The notes beneath the pieces were generated by a model that worked only from the letters and a program-made list of their open reading frames with translations, made no database searches and was not told the DNA's origin. Made by a program: the position numbers and the translations under genes. This document shows, piece after piece, positions 39,426-49,755 of a stretch of DNA of 64,000 nt (its first letter is position 1; every line of letters starts with the position of its first letter). Source of the stretch: Bifidobacterium commune (GTDB lineage: Bacteria > Actinomycetota > Actinomycetes > Actinomycetales > Bifidobacteriaceae); contig NZ_FMBL01000001.1 in NCBI RefSeq assembly GCF_900094885.1, forward strand, positions 586,867 to 650,866, read 5' to 3'.

Positions 39426-40438
39426 CAGACCAGAACCTCCTTGTTGGATTTAAAGCCTGGCAGCTCGTCGCCGAGCACCGAACTTTCCAGCGCCATCCTC
39501 ATGAGCATGCCCCGCCGCACCTGCTCAAAGTATGCGGCGCGAGGATCGTCATCGACCTGTTTGGTTATTTCATTGACTCTCGGCAGCGGGTGCAAAACCG
39601 CCATCGAAGGTTTGGCAAGGTGCATCTTCGCTTCGTCGAGAATATAGGTGTCACGCAGACGCAGGTAGTCGTCTTCATTGAAGAAGCGCTCCTTTTGTAC
39701 TCGTGTCATGTAGAGTACGTCAAGATCGCCGATTACTTGCGCAAGATCTTCGACTTCGACGTATGAGCATGTCGGGCTTTGATCGATGCGGTCAAGGACG
39801 TAACGCGGAGTTTTGAGCTCATTTGGGCTTATCAGCACAAAACGGATGTTTCCAAAGCGACACAATGTGGAAATCAGGGAATGAACGGTACGTCCGAATG
39901 TCAAATCGCCGCACAAGCCCACGGTAAGATCAGTGACCCGCCCCAACCGCGATTGAATGGTCGAAAGATCGGCAAGTGTTTGCGTGGGGTGCATATGACC
40001 ACCGTCTCCGGCGTTGATAACCGGCACTTCCGAGGATTGAGCCGCAACCAGCGCAGCGCCTTCCTTCGGATGGCGCATGGCAATCAGGTCAGCATACTGC
40101 GAAACGACCTTCACTGTGTCATGTATGGTTTCGCCCTTGGTTGCGGATGACTGCTCAGCGCCCGCGAAGCCGATGACTTTGCCCCCGAGACGCAGCATCG
40201 CCGTCTCAAAGCTCAGTCTCGTGCGTGTACTTGGTTCATAAAACAAAGTGGCCAACACCCGACTATTGCAGGTGTTAGCCACTTCTTTACGATGTTCATC
40301 AATATATTGCGCTTTATCCAGCAATAACTGGACTTCCGGAATCGGTATGTCATCCAGCGTTACCACACTAGAGCCAACCAACGAAAACTGCTCAATCCCC
40401 TCACTGGGACTCCCTGTAGATTGCTGCGTTATCGGCAT
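39425..40438 (-). CDS. pyrB: Aspartate carbamoyltransferase catalytic chain
   Basis: First committed step of pyrimidine synthesis, 337 residues. Seen: carbamoyl-phosphate loop EPSTRTRLSFETAMLRLGG, MRHPKEGAA, NAGDGGHMHPTQTL, and the C-terminal HPLPRVNEI. I chose the ATG at 40438 with AAAGGTGG five bases upstream; 24 in-frame codons upstream are discounted. First gene of the pyr series, 190 bases after glnE. Confidence 0.96.
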   Translation of the reverse strand: MPITQQSTGSPSEGIEQFSLVGSSVVTLDDIPIPEVQLLLDKAQYIDEHRKEVANTCNSRVLATLFYEPSTRTRLSFETAMLRLGGKVIGFAGAEQSSATKGETIHDTVKVVSQYADLIAMRHPKEGAALVAAQSSEVPVINAGDGGHMHPTQTLADLSTIQSRLGRVTDLTVGLCGDLTFGRTVHSLISTLCRFGNIRFVLISPNELKTPRYVLDRIDQSPTCSYVEVEDLAQVIGDLDVLYMTRVQKERFFNEDDYLRLRDTYILDEAKMHLAKPSMAVLHPLPRVNEITKQVDDDPRAAYFEQVRRGMLMRMALESSVLGDELPGFKSNKEVLV

Positions 40439-40628
40439 CGGCCCACCTTTCTTCAAGCAAGGTGGCCACATTCGCGTGACCATTGACAAGATACCCGCAC
40501 ACAACGACACGTCAGACCATCATCGTTCATAAAATCGTTGGAATACGCACGAACAAGGGAAACACAACACGAATCACAATCCATCCACGATCGATACGTG
40601 CATACCTGAATGCATCCAAGACACCCCC
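40439..40628 (-). promoter_or_regulatory. Leader region of the pyr gene cluster
   Basis: The 190-base glnE-pyrB spacer is the natural place for the pyr promoter. A weak hairpin TGGTCAC/GTGGCCA (one G-U pair) lies 22-42 bases before the pyrB start, close to its ribosome site. I see no recognisable PyrR-binding sequence. Confidence 0.3.
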
Positions 40629-43600
40629 CTATTGACCATAGAACAGCCGTTCCGTCACTTCTCGGCAGCGACGCATCACCGCTTGAATATCGTTGCCGAA
40701 ATACTGGCCTCGGTTGGCGTCGTAGCCTAGGAACGTGGCCACCCCTCCAAGACCATAAAAATCAGACGGCAACACATCGGCCTGTGCCAGTCTTGCACCC
40801 CACAAGTAGTTGCCGTTGCGGGCCGCAGTAAGCATGCTCCATGCCTTGCGCAGTGCATCGGCATCCTCGCATCCTATGCACCCAAGACGTTCAAGCTCGT
40901 CGAGGGCCTTCATCGTGGAATTCACCCTTAAGGTCTCATGCTGGCTTGCGTGTTCGAGTTGCAGCAATTGAACGGTCCATTCGACATCGGACAAACCTCC
41001 GGCACCAAGCTTGAGGTGCTGGTCGCGGCGCACGCCATGAGGAAGCCGTTCGGCCTCCATGCGCGCTTTGAGTTTACGAATTTTGCCAATCTCCTCCTCC
41101 GTCAGCTCGCGATCCATATATCGCAACGGGTCAGCCAACTGCGTGAGGAAATCCCGTGCCAGTTGAACGTCACCGGCAGCATAGCGAGCCCTCAGCAACG
41201 CCTGACGCTCCCAAGTGCTGTACCACTTGGTGTAGTAGTCACGGCAGGATTCATAGGATCGAATAAGCGGACCGTTCTTCCCTTCCGGTCTAAGCCCGAA
41301 ATCAAGGTCAATCTTGGGTTCGAGGCTCACAGGGCCCTGCAAAACGTTGCGTAACTCGGTTACGACGTTTCGGGCGAATTGCCATGCCGTGTTTTGAAGA
41401 TCTTCAGCGTGTTCATTACCGATCGGACGATAAAGCATGATGGCATCCGCATCTGAACAGAAATTTACTTCACGCCCGCCGTAACGGCCCATGGCAATAA
41501 GGCAGATGGCGGCAGGCGGAACATCAAGCTGCATTTCGCAGCATTGATGGTTGATCGACCATTGCAAGGCCGCTTCGATGACAGCGTCGTATACATCCGT
41601 CATGCCGGTCAACGCGTCCTCGTCGCTGCATACTTGTGAGGTCCAGCCGAGTCCGATGCGCTCGATTTCATGGCGCCTCATAGCTCGAAGCGAAGTCGCG
41701 AAATCGTTGACATTGTCGGCATAACGTGAAACCGTAGACTGGACGCGTATATCCAGACTTTCACGCGTTTGCGGCATGAGCAAGCCATCGTCACCGAGCC
41801 ATGTGACCGATTCAATGGACTGATTCAACGCATCACTCAGGAGGCGCGAATTGGACAGGACATGGCACAGTCTGGTCAAGGCTTGCGGTGAGTCGCGTAG
41901 GAATCCGAGATACTGACTGCCCCCACCGAAATGTTCCTCGAGTTTGCGCCATTGAAGCAAGCCCATATCAGGATTCTGGCCTTGCGAAAGCCAATGAAGA
42001 ATCGACGGCAGAAGAATACGGTTGATTTTGACCGCACGAGACACACCTTCGGTCAGTGCTTCCACGTGACGCATGGCTGCATCTGGGTCAGCAAAACCGA
42101 TCGATTCGAACCGTTCCCGGGTGGCCCGATCGCTTAGCATGACCTGATCGTCATCAAGTTGCGCATTGATGGGCAGCATCGGGCGATAGTAGATATCCGT
42201 GTGAAGGCGGCGAACCTCACGGCGAACGCTTTCATATCGTTCGACCAGCTGCCTCGGCAACAAATCAAAGGCTCGGCCCAACCTCCGAAGCTCCGGGTTG
42301 TCGTCAACCGCCAAGGGATCGGCGTTCCTTACGATATCAACCGTGGCCTCGCGGGCTTTGCGCAAGTCCGGAAACAGATGTGTGCGTTTGAGCTCCCACA
42401 TTTGCGCTCGGTGTTCAAGAACCCGCTCAAAACGATAGTCTTCATCCAGGCGAGCTGCCTGAGAACGGGCCACATATCCCCCGTCACATAACGCGTGCAA
42501 CGCACCGAGTGTTGAACTGCTACGCAACGATTCATCGGAACGGCCATGAACCAGTTGCAGCATCTGTACGGTAAATTCAACGTCACGCAACCCGCCCTTG
42601 CCGAGTTTGATTTCCCTGTTTCTCAGTTCAGGAACGATGGTGTCTTCGACGCGCTTGCGCATCTTCTGGCAGTCGTAAACGAAATTGTCACGCTTGGACG
42701 CCGACCAGACAAGCGGCTGCGTCAGGTCGATGAATTCCTGCCCCAGATCCTGGTCACCGGCAACCAATCGAGCTTTAAGCAATGCCTGGAACTCCCAATT
42801 GCTGGCCCATTTATCGTAGTAGACACGACAGGAATCAATCGAACGAACCAAAGGTCCATCCTTGCCTTCCGGTCGCAATGCCGTATCGATCTGCCACAAC
42901 GGGGGCAGGTCAACACCGGGCATAACCGACTGACAGATTTTTTGCAGCATCATGCCGATTTTTGTGCCGATTCGGGCCAATGCAGCCCCACCGATCGCCT
43001 CGTCACCACCTTCTTGCGAAACCGGACGAACAATATAAATCAGATCACAATCGGAGACGTAGTTTAATTCACGGGCTCCCAACTTGCCCATACCGATAAC
43101 GGCGAATCCACACTGCCCGCTACAGTCAACCTGTGTTCTCGCAATATCGAGCGCCGTACCAATAGCAGCATCTGCCAAATCGGACAGTTTTTCGCTGATT
43201 ACCGTCTGTATCGCCACCGGATCATCGGCTGAGGCATCTTCAGCCATGATTGCAACAAGCTGAAGATAATAATTTTCCCGCAGCGCCTCTACCGCTGCCT
43301 GCAGCTCGGACACCGGCCCGTTCATCAGTTCTGGAGTGGCTTCCTTCACCTCAACGCCCATGCAGGCAATGCGCTGCGAGCGCGAAAATGTAAGACTTCC
43401 GCACGAATCGTATGCGGCTGCCTGCACGAAATCAGGATGAGTGCACATGAGCCGACCCATGATTTCGGAGACTCCGAGAACACCGATAAGCCGACGTAGC
43501 GCCTTGCTGTCATGAACAAGTTCTTCCAATAACGGCAGTGACGAACCCGAAACAACAGCGTTCGCATCTGCAGCCGAACCTTCCGGTCTTCCCATTTGGT

Positions 43601-43853
43601 GCGACGCATGCAATGCAGAGCCTTCCGCATTCGAATCTGCGCCTTGAGCTGCCGAAAAAATCTCAACCAGGTAGGTCAACGCCATATCCGGGTCACAAGC
43701 CTTTTGAAACGCGGCAAGTATGTCATGCCGGTGCATCTGATCAAAACCGAAATCGCTCAGGCGCTCAAACAACTTACGGGCATCACTGAGATTCTGAAAG
43801 CCCGCATGAATGAGATCGTGGGTGCTGATAGTACTATCCGCCGAGTGTTCCAT
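40629..43853 (-). CDS. glnE: Bifunctional glutamine synthetase adenylyltransferase/deadenylylase
   Basis: Adds or removes AMP on glutamine synthetase to match nitrogen supply. It has 1074 residues, about the family length. Two nucleotidyltransferase domains are visible: N-terminal GMGKLGARELNYVSDCDLIYI and C-terminal AMGRYGGREVNFCSDADAIML, each with its GxG...DxD core and a following RPEGKDGPLVRS or RPEGKNGPLIRS. GGAGAT precedes the ATG. Lies between metF and the pyr genes on the same strand. The PII protein and glnA are not in the window. Confidence 0.96.
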   Translation of the reverse strand: MEHSADSTISTHDLIHAGFQNLSDARKLFERLSDFGFDQMHRHDILAAFQKACDPDMALTYLVEIFSAAQGADSNAEGSALHASHQMGRPEGSAADANAVVSGSSLPLLEELVHDSKALRRLIGVLGVSEIMGRLMCTHPDFVQAAAYDSCGSLTFSRSQRIACMGVEVKEATPELMNGPVSELQAAVEALRENYYLQLVAIMAEDASADDPVAIQTVISEKLSDLADAAIGTALDIARTQVDCSGQCGFAVIGMGKLGARELNYVSDCDLIYIVRPVSQEGGDEAIGGAALARIGTKIGMMLQKICQSVMPGVDLPPLWQIDTALRPEGKDGPLVRSIDSCRVYYDKWASNWEFQALLKARLVAGDQDLGQEFIDLTQPLVWSASKRDNFVYDCQKMRKRVEDTIVPELRNREIKLGKGGLRDVEFTVQMLQLVHGRSDESLRSSSTLGALHALCDGGYVARSQAARLDEDYRFERVLEHRAQMWELKRTHLFPDLRKAREATVDIVRNADPLAVDDNPELRRLGRAFDLLPRQLVERYESVRREVRRLHTDIYYRPMLPINAQLDDDQVMLSDRATRERFESIGFADPDAAMRHVEALTEGVSRAVKINRILLPSILHWLSQGQNPDMGLLQWRKLEEHFGGGSQYLGFLRDSPQALTRLCHVLSNSRLLSDALNQSIESVTWLGDDGLLMPQTRESLDIRVQSTVSRYADNVNDFATSLRAMRRHEIERIGLGWTSQVCSDEDALTGMTDVYDAVIEAALQWSINHQCCEMQLDVPPAAICLIAMGRYGGREVNFCSDADAIMLYRPIGNEHAEDLQNTAWQFARNVVTELRNVLQGPVSLEPKIDLDFGLRPEGKNGPLIRSYESCRDYYTKWYSTWERQALLRARYAAGDVQLARDFLTQLADPLRYMDRELTEEEIGKIRKLKARMEAERLPHGVRRDQHLKLGAGGLSDVEWTVQLLQLEHASQHETLRVNSTMKALDELERLGCIGCEDADALRKAWSMLTAARNGNYLWGARLAQADVLPSDFYGLGGVATFLGYDANRGQYFGNDIQAVMRRCREVTERLFYGQ

Positions 43854-43905
43854 ATCTCCAATCTACAACAAAACCAGCCTTCACAAAGATTATCGGTCGA
43901 AAACA

Positions 43906-44754
43906 CTAATTCACCGCAAACAGAGACTCCACGTTGGCCCAGATACGACGGGCCAGAACAGGACGGTTCATGGTATAAAGATGGATTCCGTCAACACCAT
44001 GCGCCACCAGGTCAACGATCTGCTCGGAAGCATAGACGATGCCCGCTTGCAGAAGACTTGAAGGGTCATCACCCCAGCGCTCGACGATGGCACGCACTTC
44101 CGGACTGATCTTGCAGCCGTTGCGCGCGGTCATTGAATTGATGGATTTCGCACTGCGTGCCGGCATAATACCCGCCTCTATCGGCACATCGATGCCCTTG
44201 GAACGAACAAGGTCCAAAAAGCGGTAAAAGTCATCGTTGTTGTAAAACAACTGAGTAATCAGGTGCGTAACGCCGGCATCGACTTTTTTTGCCAAATTAT
44301 CAACATCGACTTCTAGACATGAGGCTTCCAAATGACATTCGGGATAACAAGCGCCGAAAATCTTCATCTTCGGGTCAACCTCATGGATATATGCCGCCAA
44401 ATCGCTGGAATGCTCGAAGACACCGCATGGTGCATGTCCTTCAACAGGGTCTCCGCGCAAGACCAGCACACCGCTCACCCCTGCCTGATGAAACATCCCA
44501 AGCGCCTCATCGATGATTTTCTTGTCACTATAAAGAGCCGTAAGATGCGCGACCACCGGAATCTGGTAATCATGACGGATAGTGTTGGCAATACGTGCTG
44601 TCAGACTGCGATCCTGCAGCGCACCGTGTCCGTATGTAACCGAGATGAAATCTGGATCCACGCCACCCAAACCATCGAGTGTATCATAAATGGTACCTAC
44701 GGGCGTATGGCTTTTGGGTGGGAAAACTTCAAGCGAGAAAATGGGCGAATGCAT
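43906..44754 (-). CDS. metF: 5,10-methylenetetrahydrofolate reductase
   Basis: FAD enzyme of 282 residues making 5-methyltetrahydrofolate, the methyl donor for MetE. Seen: FSLEVFPPK at the start, ITVTYGHGA-like SVTYGHGA, RGDPVEGHAP, CYPECHLEA and ITQLFYNNDDFYRF. I chose the ATG at 44754 behind CAGGAGCC; 13 upstream codons in frame are discounted. Follows metE with a hairpin between, so it is probably in the same transcript with modulated expression. Confidence 0.95.
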   Translation of the reverse strand: MHSPIFSLEVFPPKSHTPVGTIYDTLDGLGGVDPDFISVTYGHGALQDRSLTARIANTIRHDYQIPVVAHLTALYSDKKIIDEALGMFHQAGVSGVLVLRGDPVEGHAPCGVFEHSSDLAAYIHEVDPKMKIFGACYPECHLEASCLEVDVDNLAKKVDAGVTHLITQLFYNNDDFYRFLDLVRSKGIDVPIEAGIMPARSAKSINSMTARNGCKISPEVRAIVERWGDDPSSLLQAGIVYASEQIVDLVAHGVDGIHLYTMNRPVLARRIWANVESLFAVN

Positions 44755-44775
44755 GTCTTGGCTCCTGCGTTGCAT

Positions 44776-44810
44776 CGTGTGGTCGACCATCAATCAGCGT
44801 CGGCCACACG
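44776..44810 (-). terminator. Hairpin between metE and metF
   Basis: Twelve-bp stem with a single G-U pair: arms 44776-44787 and 44799-44810, loop 11 bases. It lies 20 bases after the metE stop and ends six bases before the metF ribosome site. No T-run follows, so an attenuator or mRNA-processing role is as likely as termination. Confidence 0.5.
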
Positions 44811-44829
44811 ACAACTGTTTCGGTAAAGG

Positions 44830-47163
44830 TCAGTGTTGCGATTCACCCGCACGTTCGGAACGAACGATTTGAGCAGCCTCCACCATGTGTTGAAGACTTG
44901 GCCACGTTTCCTCGTCACCTCGTGTTTTCAAGCCGCAATCCGGGTTAATCCACACCCGGCTAGCATCAGCCTTCTTGAGAATCTCGTGGATACGTCCTAC
45001 CAATTCCTTCGTCGAAGGGATGCGCGGTGAGTGGATGTCATAGACACCAGGGCCCACCTCGGTTTCAAACCGTGCGTCGTGGATGGCATCAAGTACAACA
45101 AGATCTCCTCGTGACGCCTCAAAAGAGATGACGTCCGCATCCATGTCGTCGATGTCCTTGATGATGTCGTTGAACTCCGAATAACACATGTGCGTATGGA
45201 TCTGCGTGGTCGGTCGGACAGCGGAATGCACAAGACGGAAGGCTGGAATGGCCCAATCGAGATACTTCTTGTGCCAGTCCGAACGACGAAGTGGCAGCTT
45301 CTCACGCAATGCAGCCTCGTCGATCTGAATTACCCTGATACCGGCGGCTTCCAGATCAAGCACTTCATCACGAATCGCCAGCGCCAACTGCTGCGTCTGC
45401 AACTCGTTGCTGATATCTTCGCGAGGCCAAGACCAATTGAGAATGGTCACCGGACCTGTCAACATGCCCTTGACGACATGTCCAGTGCGGCTTTGAGCAT
45501 ATCGGCTCCAGCGAACGGTGATCGGTTCTGCACGAGAGACGTCACCCCAAACGATGGGCGGCTTGACACAACGGGTGCCATATGACTGAACCCACGCGTT
45601 CTCGGTAAACAAATAGCCATTGAGGTGCTGTCCGAAATACTCGACCATATCGTTGCGCTCGAATTCGCCGTGCACCAGAACATCGAGCCCGATTTGTTCC
45701 TGACAGGAGATGACCTGATCAATTTGAGCGGCAATGAACACATCGTAGGTTTTCTCGTCGATCTCACCTTTGCGAGCTTTCGCTCGTGTGGCACGAATTT
45801 CGGTGGTCTGTGGGAAAGAACCAATAGTTGTTGTTGGCAATTCCGGTAGCCCCAACGCTTCGCACTGAAGCTCTCGCCGCTGCGGACGTGCCGGGTGACG
45901 GACGAAATCATCGGCCGCCAATGCCGCCAATCGAGCACTGACAGAACGGTCGGGCCTTACACGGCTGCCGTCAAACAAAGCTTGGTTTTCTGCCAAAACC
46001 GACGAATGCTTGCGGCTGTTATCGTCCTCATCGGCAAGCGTTGCCACGTCAACCAGCTCCCCGACCTTTTCAACCGCAAAGGAAAAATGTTTGAGAATGT
46101 CAGGTTCAAGCCCGTTTTCACCTTCCGTGCTGAACGGAACATGCAATAGCGAGGAAGCCGTGGACACGGCGACATTGTCGGCTTTGATCTTCAATGCATC
46201 AACAAGACCGAGGCTCTGCGCATAGTTATTGCGCCAGATGTTACGGCCGTTGATAACGCCCGCAAAAATCGTTGTGTTTTTCGCCACACCGTACTTCTCG
46301 ACAGCCGCAAGATTCTCGTTTCGCCCTTCGATAAGATCAAGGCCAATACCGTCGAACCCAAGCAGATTGACAGTCTCATAAATATCGGCGATGTTGCCGA
46401 AATAGGTGTTGAGCAACACCTTCACACGGCTTCCACCAGACGAATCGGTACGTGCCGACAGGATGGCCGAATACAACGACTTGAACAGCTCGACATCGCC
46501 CTCGTCCTTGTCAAGCACCAGATACGGCTCGTCAAGCTGCACCCACTGCGCTCCAAGCTTGGCGAACTCCTGAACGATCTGCGCGTACACATCGGCAACG
46601 GCGTTGATAAGAACACCGTCGATTTCCAGCTCCTCAGCCTGGGGGTTGCGTGCAAGTTCAAGGAAGGTATAGGGCCCGATCAATACCGGCTTGGTCACGA
46701 TACCCTGAGCCTTGGCTTCCTTGAATTCATCGAAAGGCTTGGTTGAATTCAGCTTGATCTCGGCCGGAAGATCAATTTCCGGAACAAGGTAGTGGTAATT
46801 CGTCGTGAACCACTTTTTCATCGGCAACGCCGTAACGTCACCTTCAGCTCCCTGATAGCCGCGTGCCATCGCAAACAGTGTATCCTCTGTGTTGGCGAAT
46901 GAAAGGCGGCGATAACGGTTGGGAATGGCATTCAACATGATTGCCGTATCCAGCACCTGGTCGTAATAGCTGAAGTCATTGCTTGCAACAAGGTCGACAC
47001 CCGAATCAGCCTGCAACTTCCAATGTTCGGCACGCAGCTGCTTGGCAGTGGCACGTACCTGGTCAAGGCTAGACTTGCCCTTCCAATAGGCTTCGATTAC
47101 TTTTTTCAATTCTCTGTCGCGACCGATGCGCGGGAAACCCGAAACCGACGTAAGAGCTGACAT
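44830..47163 (-). CDS. metE: Cobalamin-independent methionine synthase
   Basis: Zinc enzyme of 777 residues that methylates homocysteine without vitamin B12. Seen: N-terminal [26 protein letters not shown] at the start of the catalytic half, zinc ligands in HTHMCYSEF and NPDCGLKTR, and [19 protein letters not shown] precedes the ATG. The 169-base spacer to trmI should hold the promoter; no SAM riboswitch is recognisable. Confidence 0.97.
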   Translation of the reverse strand: MSALTSVSGFPRIGRDRELKKVIEAYWKGKSSLDQVRATAKQLRAEHWKLQADSGVDLVASNDFSYYDQVLDTAIMLNAIPNRYRRLSFANTEDTLFAMARGYQGAEGDVTALPMKKWFTTNYHYLVPEIDLPAEIKLNSTKPFDEFKEAKAQGIVTKPVLIGPYTFLELARNPQAEELEIDGVLINAVADVYAQIVQEFAKLGAQWVQLDEPYLVLDKDEGDVELFKSLYSAILSARTDSSGGSRVKVLLNTYFGNIADIYETVNLLGFDGIGLDLIEGRNENLAAVEKYGVAKNTTIFAGVINGRNIWRNNYAQSLGLVDALKIKADNVAVSTASSLLHVPFSTEGENGLEPDILKHFSFAVEKVGELVDVATLADEDDNSRKHSSVLAENQALFDGSRVRPDRSVSARLAALAADDFVRHPARPQRRELQCEALGLPELPTTTIGSFPQTTEIRATRAKARKGEIDEKTYDVFIAAQIDQVISCQEQIGLDVLVHGEFERNDMVEYFGQHLNGYLFTENAWVQSYGTRCVKPPIVWGDVSRAEPITVRWSRYAQSRTGHVVKGMLTGPVTILNWSWPREDISNELQTQQLALAIRDEVLDLEAAGIRVIQIDEAALREKLPLRRSDWHKKYLDWAIPAFRLVHSAVRPTTQIHTHMCYSEFNDIIKDIDDMDADVISFEASRGDLVVLDAIHDARFETEVGPGVYDIHSPRIPSTKELVGRIHEILKKADASRVWINPDCGLKTRGDEETWPSLQHMVEAAQIVRSERAGESQH

Positions 47164-47332
47164 TTTTCCTCCAGTGATTGGCGAACGCTCACAAATGTTG
47201 ACGAACTTGATGAAATCCTATCAAAAAACGTCATTCTAAGGTCATCAAACCACTTAGGGTGTCGTTATAAACTGGGGTTATATGCCAACGCTTAACCGTT
47301 AATCAGGCTCACGGAACATGGGTCCGGACCAA

Positions 47333-48403
47333 TCAGATATCTGCGCACGGTTCAATCTGATGCAATTGACCGCCGAGATCTTGAAGAACCTTACGCAACT
47401 TGCGATCGCTGATGTCCCGCAATTCGAGATCGGCAAGACGCAATTCGCGCTCTTCATCAGTGAGGGAATCAATGTCGGTGACGGTATCTTTTGTAGCCCG
47501 GTCTCGTTTGTGCAACGCCGTAAAGCCTGGCGCCATGGCACGTGCGACAATCAGGAAACCGGTATGTCCGATCATCTGGTGATCAGGGCGAACCGCAAGT
47601 CCCTGCGCCTTCCACTCCCGTTCCAAGGTCTCCCGTATTTCCGGTTCCGTCCAGCATCCGGCTTGACGAAGCGCCTCGCAGAAGCGCGACATCTGCGTTG
47701 TCGTCGTGACATAGGCGATTATCACACCGCCGGAGACGATAACTCGATAGGCCTGATCCAAACGATTCCATGGATCAAGCATGTCAAGCACGATGCGGTC
47801 GAAGAAATGTTCCGGCAAAGAGGCCGCAACAGTATCGAAGTCTCCCGTGAGCAGATTCCACCAGTTCGGCTGTTCGCCATAGTAAAGTGTGGCGTTGGCC
47901 TGTGCTATCTTGGCAAATTCCGTTCGCATCTCGATGGTCGTGAGCTGACCGGCATCCCCCACTGCATCAAGCAGGTTAAGACTCATCGCACCGCTGCCCG
48001 CACCGGATTCAAGAACATTCATGCCCGCACGAATATCACCCAATTGAATGACCTGGGCAATGTCTTTCGGATACATAATCTGCGCACCTCGGGGCATGGA
48101 AAGCACATAATCCGCCAACCGGGGGCGCATAACCGCAAATTCCCAGCCACCGATGGCACGGGCCGCCTTCCAAGGCTTGGGCTTGTCATGACCCGGCACG
48201 CCGGCATTCACCTGAATCTCACGCTTGGAAGTGACGGTGACAACAATGATTCCCTCGGTCTTCCCGATGATGTCGTCATGCAGAACGATGCCATGATCGG
48301 TTTGCGTGCAACCTCCGACAACAAGCTGGTCCGTTATCTTCTTGCCCCTTCGATCAGTAAGCTGAACCCTTTCCCCAGCCTGCAACATCCCAGTTTTCGG
48401 CAT
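47333..48403 (-). CDS. trmI: tRNA (adenine-58-N1)-methyltransferase
   Basis: SAM-dependent enzyme of 356 residues modifying A58 in the tRNA T-loop. Seen: N-terminal TrmI beta-domain, PRGAQIMYPKDIAQVI, the SAM-binding VLESGAGSGAMSLNLL, and FDRIVLDMLDPWNRL (catalytic Asp region). A roughly 60-residue acidic C-terminal tail (EERELRLADLELRD) is extra to the core. AAGAGGA lies directly before the ATG. Confidence 0.93.
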   Translation of the reverse strand: MPKTGMLQAGERVQLTDRRGKKITDQLVVGGCTQTDHGIVLHDDIIGKTEGIIVVTVTSKREIQVNAGVPGHDKPKPWKAARAIGGWEFAVMRPRLADYVLSMPRGAQIMYPKDIAQVIQLGDIRAGMNVLESGAGSGAMSLNLLDAVGDAGQLTTIEMRTEFAKIAQANATLYYGEQPNWWNLLTGDFDTVAASLPEHFFDRIVLDMLDPWNRLDQAYRVIVSGGVIIAYVTTTTQMSRFCEALRQAGCWTEPEIRETLEREWKAQGLAVRPDHQMIGHTGFLIVARAMAPGFTALHKRDRATKDTVTDIDSLTDEERELRLADLELRDISDRKLRKVLQDLGGQLHQIEPCADI

Positions 48404-48473
48404 TCCTCTTTCACTCTTTCACTCTACAATGATGGCCTCGAACTATGGTCTCACATCATCCCGATGAGGCGTA

Positions 48474-49348
48474 TCATGCGGCATCACCTTCGACAACAAA
48501 AGCCGTCCAACGCCCATGATCCATGGTCACTTTCAGCGATAAACCAAAGATTTTACCCAGGCGTTCAGCGGTGAATCCGTGTTGAAGGTCGCCTGAATAC
48601 AAGATAGTGCCGGACTGCGGATCGGCACCGGTCACATTATCGGCGTGGGCGTCAGCCTCGTTGCCTGCCATGAGGCCCATAATGGCAACATGGTCAAATT
48701 CTTGGGGAATTTCCTCAAGCCTATGGGTCACCAGGATTACCGTTCGCGCGATGTCATGTCGACCGATGCCACTCAATGTCCGCAACACCAATTCCCTGCC
48801 GCCTAAATCAAGACCAGTCGTGGGCTCGTCAAGAATGAGCAGGTCGGGATCGTCCATCAGCGCACGGCAGATTAGCACTCGAGTGCGCTCGCCTTCGGAA
48901 AGCATGAACATCTGCTTGCCTTCAAGATAATCGATACGGAACGTTGCCATCAATACACGAGCTTTGTCGTAATCATCTTTTTTGAATCGTTCATGCCAAC
49001 GACCTGTGGTCGAACTCAAAGCGGTCAGAACAACGTTCAGCGGATCCTCGTCAACCGGAAACGATCGAGACAACTGCGCAGAGACGAGCCCTATACGGTT
49101 TCTGTAGGAAAATACATTGACCTTGTCGAGCCGGTTGCCGAGAATGTCCACGGTGCCAGACGATGGAAACACCCGAGTCGCTATCATGGCCACAAGACTC
49201 GATTGCCTATGCCATTGGGGCCGAACAGCACCCAATTCTCACCGCATTTGATGTCGAGCTTCACGTCTTGCAAAATGACACGACAGTTCCTGTGAAATTG
49301 CACATGCGACAGTCTCAACGCTGCGGCAGCTTCGTTTATCCCCACCAT
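48474..49348 (-). pseudogene. ABC transporter ATPase broken by a frameshift in Walker A
   Basis: Two frames join into one ABC ATPase. The upstream frame (start at 49348, behind GAAGGG) reads LRLSHVQFHRN, GENWVLFGPNGIG and then stops after NRVLWP. The downstream frame continues exactly with SSLVAMIATRVFPSSG, then the signature LSEGERTRVLICRAL, Walker [13 protein letters not shown] and VTHRLEEIP. Adding one A at about 49204 restores GPNGIGKSSL, so a single-base loss hit the P-loop lysine codon. Restored, it is about 290 residues with no adjacent permease. Likely a recent loss or a sequence error at a short homopolymer. The downstream frame alone lacks the P-loop. Confidence 0.85.
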
Positions 49349-49471
49349 CTCATTCCCTTCGTCGCAAAACCGTGTCACCACCATTCAAAGAATAACGAGG
49401 CTGCTTCACCTGTACTCTCCAACGCTCACATATCGGCAAGCGAACAAGGACAAGAACACCGCAATGTCACC

Positions 49472-49645
49472 TCAGGTCAGAAAACTCGCGACCACTAGGA
49501 TTGCCGCAAAAAAGAGAAGAATCGAGGAAAAAATGATTTTGAGACGGCGGAAAAATTTGTTGTCTGAAAAACCGGCAGAAGCAAACGACGCAACGGCAAG
49601 GACGAGAATGACAGCAATACATCCGTAGAGCACATATTGGAACAT
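49472..49645 (-). CDS. Small two-helix membrane protein
   Basis: Unrecognised protein of 57 residues. Two hydrophobic segments (YVLYGCIAVILVLAVASFA and IIFSSILLFFAAILVVASF) are separated by a charged loop (SDNKFFRRLK). The start at 49645 is well supported by the strong AAAGGAGGG site eight bases upstream. It lies between glgA and the broken ABC ATPase on the same strand. The following 120 bases hold no gene. Function unknown. Confidence 0.65.
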   Translation of the reverse strand: MFQYVLYGCIAVILVLAVASFASAGFSDNKFFRRLKIIFSSILLFFAAILVVASFLT

Positions 49646-49755
49646 GAGCCCTCCTTTCGACTGCAATCAAAACTGACGATTTACATCACAATCTCAACAT
49701 GGGCGGTCGCCTCAACCAGTGCATACCGTCTAAAGCCAATATAACAAAACCGGGC

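Noticed and set aside
47164-47332. SAM or cobalamin riboswitch before metE
   Set aside because: No conserved riboswitch core or long paired leader is visible in the 169-base spacer.
47318-48574. A 418-codon open frame on the plus strand
   Set aside because: It is antisense to trmI, which carries a clear SAM-binding motif on the minus strand.
48474-49235. Intact ABC ATPase using a TTG start
   Set aside because: The frame from 49235 lacks a proper Walker A; its first residues are an out-of-frame reading of the P-loop.
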